A DNA stretch of 64,000 nucleotides from Molossus alvarezi (taxonomy: Eukaryota; Chordata; Mammalia; Chiroptera; Molossidae): NCBI GenBank assembly GCA_037176705.1, contig CM073885.1, positions 216,516,290-216,580,289 of the forward strand, in the 5' to 3' direction. Numbering within the stretch: the first letter of the stretch is position 1; every line of letters starts with the position of its first letter. The notes below the pieces were generated by a model. The model searched no databases. It was not told the DNA's origin and worked only from the letters and a program-made list of their open reading frames with translations. Positions 59,331 through 64,000 of this stretch are shown here, one piece after another. Made by a program: the position numbers and the translations under genes.

Positions 59331-60284
59331 AAAACAACAAAGTCCACAAGTAAATATATAGTGCATCCTTTTCACTATGTATGCTGATTGGAGCACAAGA
59401 GTAACCATTACACTAATAGCTCTCTGTTAAAATTACATGGTTGTATGCAGTTTTCAAGGGTATGAACAGAGTTATCGAGGGTTTAGAGTCTTATTCTTCT
59501 CCTGAATTTATCAATGTCTCCTTTGATGAAAACAAAAGGAATGGATTCACATTTACACAATTCATAAGAGAGTGATATACATATCATAACATTATGATAT
59601 ACATATCATATTCACTGAGATATATATCCTACATGGGGACAAAATATTGTCTTGGCTGATGATACATTTTCTATTAAACTGGAAAAAATCTCCTCATGAA
59701 ACCAATTGATACCAGAAGGCTTCTTGATTTGTATTGTGTCAGGGGAAAAAAAGACAGCATTAAAAGGGACTTGCTTTCAAATTGGGATAGTTCCATTATA
59801 TAATTTTCTATGTTAGAAAGATTCACTTCCCTTTACTGCTGAAGATACACTGATAAAGTCTATGTTTCTTATTTTTTTTCCAGACTTATTGTACATTCTA
59901 CATTTAATTTTATCTTTCTTATTTTATTTTATCTTTACATGTTGGTTCTAAATTTGGAAGTATCTTATCTACAACTATTTACAAATCATGTGCAGGTTGA
60001 GTTGCTCTGGGACATTTTCACATATATTTTAAATTTATTATTCCAAAAAGAGTGTAAATTTTCTAAACCTTATTCTCAAATTCTGATAGATTTTACTAAT
60101 TCATTGATTTTACAAGTGGATTTGTAGAAATGGTTTGTCCAATGGAAGTTTTGTGATTGCATATTAATAATTTTTTCAGAGTCAAAAATTTTTTATTGAC
60201 AGAATTATCTTTGAAAAGTAGCATAATCGTTATTTTTAGTGTTACAAGTATTGTAAAAATGCTGTATTTGAAAAAATTATTCAC
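59331..60284. other. Unique AT-rich sequence
   Basis: Overlapping short frames on both strands (for example 60096-60284 and 60157-60354) reflect AT-rich composition. Confidence 0.4.
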
Positions 60285-60600
60285 TGCAGTTTTCCATCCC
60301 TACCTCAACCCTAGCTCAATTCCTATTTCAGAAGGAAACATTGTTAATAATTGATGTATACCTTTCTAGACCTTTACCGATGCATTCACATTTACACATA
60401 TATACATATATGCAATGTTCAAACTTAACTGTGATCATAATTTACATATTGTTCTGCTACTTGCTTTATTTTATTTTTATAATTGACTTAGAGGACTTCT
60501 CAGGGCTCCATAATATGCCTATAACAAATTAATAGATATGGTATCTATTTTAATAAAAAATCAATTTATGTGTATTGTGATTAGCAATATGTTTACTGCC
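60285..60600 (-). mobile_element. Old L1M 3' region, antisense
   Basis: 'tatacctttctagacctt', 'tacatattgttctgctactt' and 'ttagaggacttctcaggg' resemble the reverse of an old L1M/ME 3' region. Confidence 0.45.
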
Positions 60601-61030
60601 TTATTTTTCTTGCCATCTTATTTGTTTTTAAACTAATGCCTCATCACTTAATGCTACTGTTTATTTCACTTGATGTCTTCTTCTTGAGTTTACTCATATT
60701 TATTATTTCAACCTTCTTAAAGTAACTGTTAAGTAATTAGAATAGAAAGGGTCTGTAGTTAGTGACTTTGTAAGACCTGACTCTGAAAATTGTTTTCAAT
60801 ATTGGGAGTTGATTTTCTTTCATGTCTTTGTTTATGTCTCCCCCTCATTTTCTCTGTCCTGTCCTGCTAGCCCTCCTATTAGACAAATGGTACAACTTGA
60901 AAATTTATCTTTTGTGCTTCAGCTTTTCTTTCATATTTTCCATCTCCAGGTCTTTTTGTGTACATTTTAGAGATTAGTTTGATATCCCAGTTCATTAATT
61001 CAATCTTTAAATATATCTGTCTTGCACTTT

Positions 61031-61032
<2 letters not shown>
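60601..61032. other. Unique sequence
   Basis: Possibly an antisense L1ME trace at 60780-61030; not firm. Confidence 0.35.

Positions 61033-61080
<48 letters not shown>
61033..61080. repeat. (AT)24 microsatellite
   Basis: Forty-eight bases of pure AT alternation, self-complementary. Confidence 0.95.
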
Positions 61081-61081
<1 letters not shown>

Positions 61082-62050
61082 CAATATGATTTAGATCACC
61101 ATATATATCCATCAGGGTTCAGTTGCACTTGGCTGGGTTAAGCAGACAAAAATTTAATAGGTAGAGTGAGATGTTTACAAAATCATCTGAGTCACAGGAG
61201 CAGTCTGTAACTGGAAAGTCCAGGAACAACTCCTAGGACATGGTAGAACTGGCCAGGCATGGGGCTTCTGCTTCTGCCAATATGAAGAATATGCCACCAT
61301 GATGGCTGGCTCCATGTCCAAGTGCCTCAGCCACAATCCAGAGATAACATCACCTTATACCACTGCTGGAGGCTATGAGGCCTCAGCCCGGATATGTACC
61401 AGTAAACACATGTCACATGCTCCTCCTGAATGTCTATAAAGCCACAGAACAGACATTTGGACCTCTGCTAGAGCTACTTCAGAAAAGCCAAGTGCCTCCC
61501 TGATTGTACTTGCCCAAAGACACAACAAAAGCAGCTAAAGTGTGGCCTCCACCTTAGCATGTGCACTTCTGACTTGCAAAGTACACACACTACATTCTCC
61601 TTTTAAGAAGCTAGGTGGGTCCCACACAGAACCCTACTGGTAGCAGAGTCAGAGAAATACATACTTTATAGCACGCACCAGGGCACACAACTAAAGAGTT
61701 GAAGTCGAGTTGGGAGAGGAAATCTACAGTAGTTGCCACATCAGATTTTTAATTCAAATCTTTTTGTCTTTCATAGTAGCCTAACTTTATTTTATAGATT
61801 CATTATCTTCTCAAGTCTAAGTACATTAAATGCCAATTTTAAATTCTGTCTCTATTTTCACCGTTATCTCTTTTTGGTTGCCAATTCTTCAGTTTGTTGG
61901 GCTTGGCACTTCTCTTAACTATTGGTTTTCATCAAATGTTTGGCAAATTTGGTGTATTTGTTCATATTTGTACATGATAACTCCAGTTAGCCTTTGGCAA
62001 ATGTAGGGGCTGATTGCCTTGGTCAACTTTCTGTGGTGTGTATGTGTGCA
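61081..62050. other. Unassigned sequence, possibly an old LTR relic
   Basis: 61095-61720 is less AT-rich than its flanks and has the look of a degraded LTR ('tcagggttcagttgcac', 'tttaataggtagagtgag'), but I could not match a family. 61730-62040 is AT-rich and unassigned. Confidence 0.3.
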
Positions 62051-62104
62051 TGTGAGAGAGAGAGAGAGAGAGTGTGTGTGTGTGTGTATGTGTGTGTGTG
62101 TGTA
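62051..62104. repeat. Compound (GA)n(GT)n microsatellite
   Basis: About ten GA units followed directly by about fifteen GT units with one TATG interruption. Confidence 0.92.
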
Positions 62105-64000
62105 GAATATGTACACATTTGAGAGGTATGGGTGATATGTCTCCTGGATTTTCTACCTCTTGGGGCACTGTCCTTATATCTGGGTCAGAATTTTCAATGC
62201 AGACTTTCACTCAGGAGCAAATCTTATTCTTTAATTTTTTTCTCCCTAGCATGTTGTTACCTCATGTTTCACCCATCTTATTTTTCTGCATCAATATTCA
62301 TTTGGGAGTTCTTCCCTGGCAAACTCTTTACTTTATTAAGAAAGGAACTAAATTTTAACTTTTATTTTAAATTAATAGCTGAAAACAAGTAAAAAAGAAC
62401 AAGTTTTGCTCAATACTCCAAAGAAGAATTTTAAATCACACACTCAGAACATAAACCAGTTGGAGAAATTAAAATTACTCCCCAATTACAAAGAATCTTA
62501 GGGGAAAAAAGTCATATGAACACAAAACTCACTGGGGAGTTAATTTCTTACATATTTTTCTACGGAATGTGTGTTCTGGCTCAAGTATTCCCCTTTCATT
62601 AAAACGATCTAAAGTTCTTCAAAATCCACTATAAACATGGAAAAATGCCTCTCTCATGGGTTTACTAATGACACAATGACACTCATGTCCATCTGTGTTT
62701 GATACCAAGCGCCAACATCAAGTACGTGATGAAACAGGCACGTGTTTTAAGAAGTTTTGGGGGGCGGGGTTGCTGAGGAACACATGTGGATGTCTGAACA
62801 AACATTTTAAAGGGAAGGACATCATTAGCTCACTTGTTTAAGGGAAGTGATGAAGTGTAATAGAGTTCAACCTGTTCAGACACACTTTACAATGCAGTAG
62901 TGTTCTACTTCTCAGAGTTCTGGGAGAGAGTAATGACAGAACACAGAATGCAGAAGAGGAAAAACAAAGGCGCTAAACAAAACATTCCAGTACTTTTGAG
63001 AGGTATCTAATACATAAGTAATTACAGCAGAGTAGAATATGTCAAATAAGGTACACTAACTTTAAAAAAATTATTTGTTAATTTAGAAAAAAATAAACAA
63101 GATCAAATGCAGCCTACCTTTCTTTAGCAATAACAATAAACTCAGGCAAACTGATCAAACTGATTTCACAATAAGCTAAGAAATGTTCAAATACTCTTTT
63201 AAATTTGCTGGGGTTTTGTTTGTTTGTTTGTTTGTTTCCTTTTGGGTAAGAAATTAGATCAGATTTTTGGTTGCCTCTGGTTTGGTCTTAAATTTGTATT
63301 ACATTTCTGGCAATGATTTGATGGTGTTATTCTTCTTGTTTGTTTTATTTTGTTTGTCTTATAATACCTGTTATGGCTACTCATATATATTTCTCCCCCA
63401 AATAGATGTTTAAATGAACTCGTTTCTTCAACTTTTAGATTCTATATGAATTAAATTAAGGTCTTGATTCATGTATGTCCTGTCTCTTTTGGTACAGATA
63501 CAGTTGGTGAGCCATCAATTTTATTACAAACGTGGAGGCTTATTGTTTGAACAAGATACCTACATCCAATAAATATAATAGGAGAAACACAAGATGTCCT
63601 TTCTATAAAGATATAGAGAGAGCCACTTTGACCCATTGTGTGCTTTTTTAAAAACAGCTCTCTTTGTTTTAACAAAACTTCTTTAAAGAATTTAATACAG
63701 TTTTAAGAATCAATTACTCAATTCCAGAATAATCCCTTTGTCCATGGAAATCTGCCTTGCATAAATCTAGTGATACAAAATTGCTCTTTAGTCTATTATA
63801 CCAAAGACTTAAGATAATATTTTTTTCTTATATATTTAATAACTTTCATGATATAAAGTTATTTCTGTGTACTAGTAAGTGTATTTTAATTAAATACAAA
63901 CATTTTTACATGTGTATCACATTTGTGTATACAGGTAGAAAAAGCATTTTATATGTCTGCTAAATGCAATAATTAATGTGATGATAAATTTTCACATTAT
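62105..64000. other. Unique sequence to the window end
   Basis: No supported gene or named repeat. A (TTTG)n microsatellite with five to six units lies at 63213-63237. Confidence 0.4.

Noticed and set aside
1..64000. A new host gene system
   Set aside because: Scanned both strands for gene clusters, conserved domains and exon series; everything coding-like is retrotransposon-derived.

Overview
This window looks like non-coding nuclear DNA from a yangochiropteran microbat. The main evidence is at least eight copies of a tRNA-derived SINE of the bat VES type. They have the head GGCCCTGGCC or a second head type, tRNA-like A and B boxes, a pyrimidine-rich CTCTC tract and an A-rich tail. They sit beside bat-type L1 elements and L1-derived elements. 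Ancient eutherian repeats (MIR, L2, MLT1/MaLR LTRs, MER5, old L1M) fill much of the rest. I saw no HeliBat-type Helitron and no young piggyBac copy, so I do not narrow the family further. All identifications are by eye; ages and subfamily names are approximate.

I found no host protein-coding gene, no structural RNA gene and no CRISPR array. Every long reading frame is either a piece of an L1 or half-L1 protein, a shadow of one on the other strand, or translated simple repeat. The window is therefore intergenic or deep intronic. The best candidate for a host functional element is a CpG-containing, relatively GC-rich block at about 53780-54600.

Layout: 1-4185 is mostly unique sequence with old repeats. 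4186-12530 is an L1 stack: a 5'-truncated L1, then an old L1 split by a near full-length L1 that is itself split by a VES SINE. 12530-24490 is old-repeat territory with SINEs, a MaLR solo LTR flanked by a perfect 5-bp duplication, a pentanucleotide repeat, and a 175-bp inverted duplication. 24490-33053 carries antisense L1s, including a full-length copy bounded by a 16-bp target-site duplication and carrying a tandemly repeated 5'UTR. 33054-43830 holds a mariner-like MITE, a twin-primed (5'-inverted) L1, MIR/L2 relics and a SINE cluster. 43831-46618 is a complete 2.8-kb half-L1 (HAL1-type) insertion that has a 5'UTR, ORF1 and a 3'UTR but no ORF2. 46633-64000 is mostly unique sequence, with a second twin-primed L1 that appears to carry a 3' transduction, old L1/L2/MIR pieces and microsatellites.

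The elements relate to one another as a retrotransposition system. The L1 ORF2 protein supplies endonuclease and reverse transcriptase. The HAL1 copy (ORF1 only) and the VES SINEs (no protein) are expected to depend on it in trans, and their A-rich tails and 10-16 bp target-site duplications fit that. All L1 and HAL1 reading frames here are broken, so none of these copies should be autonomous today. I do not claim a new biological system. The strongest items for follow-up are the half-L1 with its repeated ORF1 heptads, the inverted duplication, the L1 5'UTR monomers and the possible 3' transduction.
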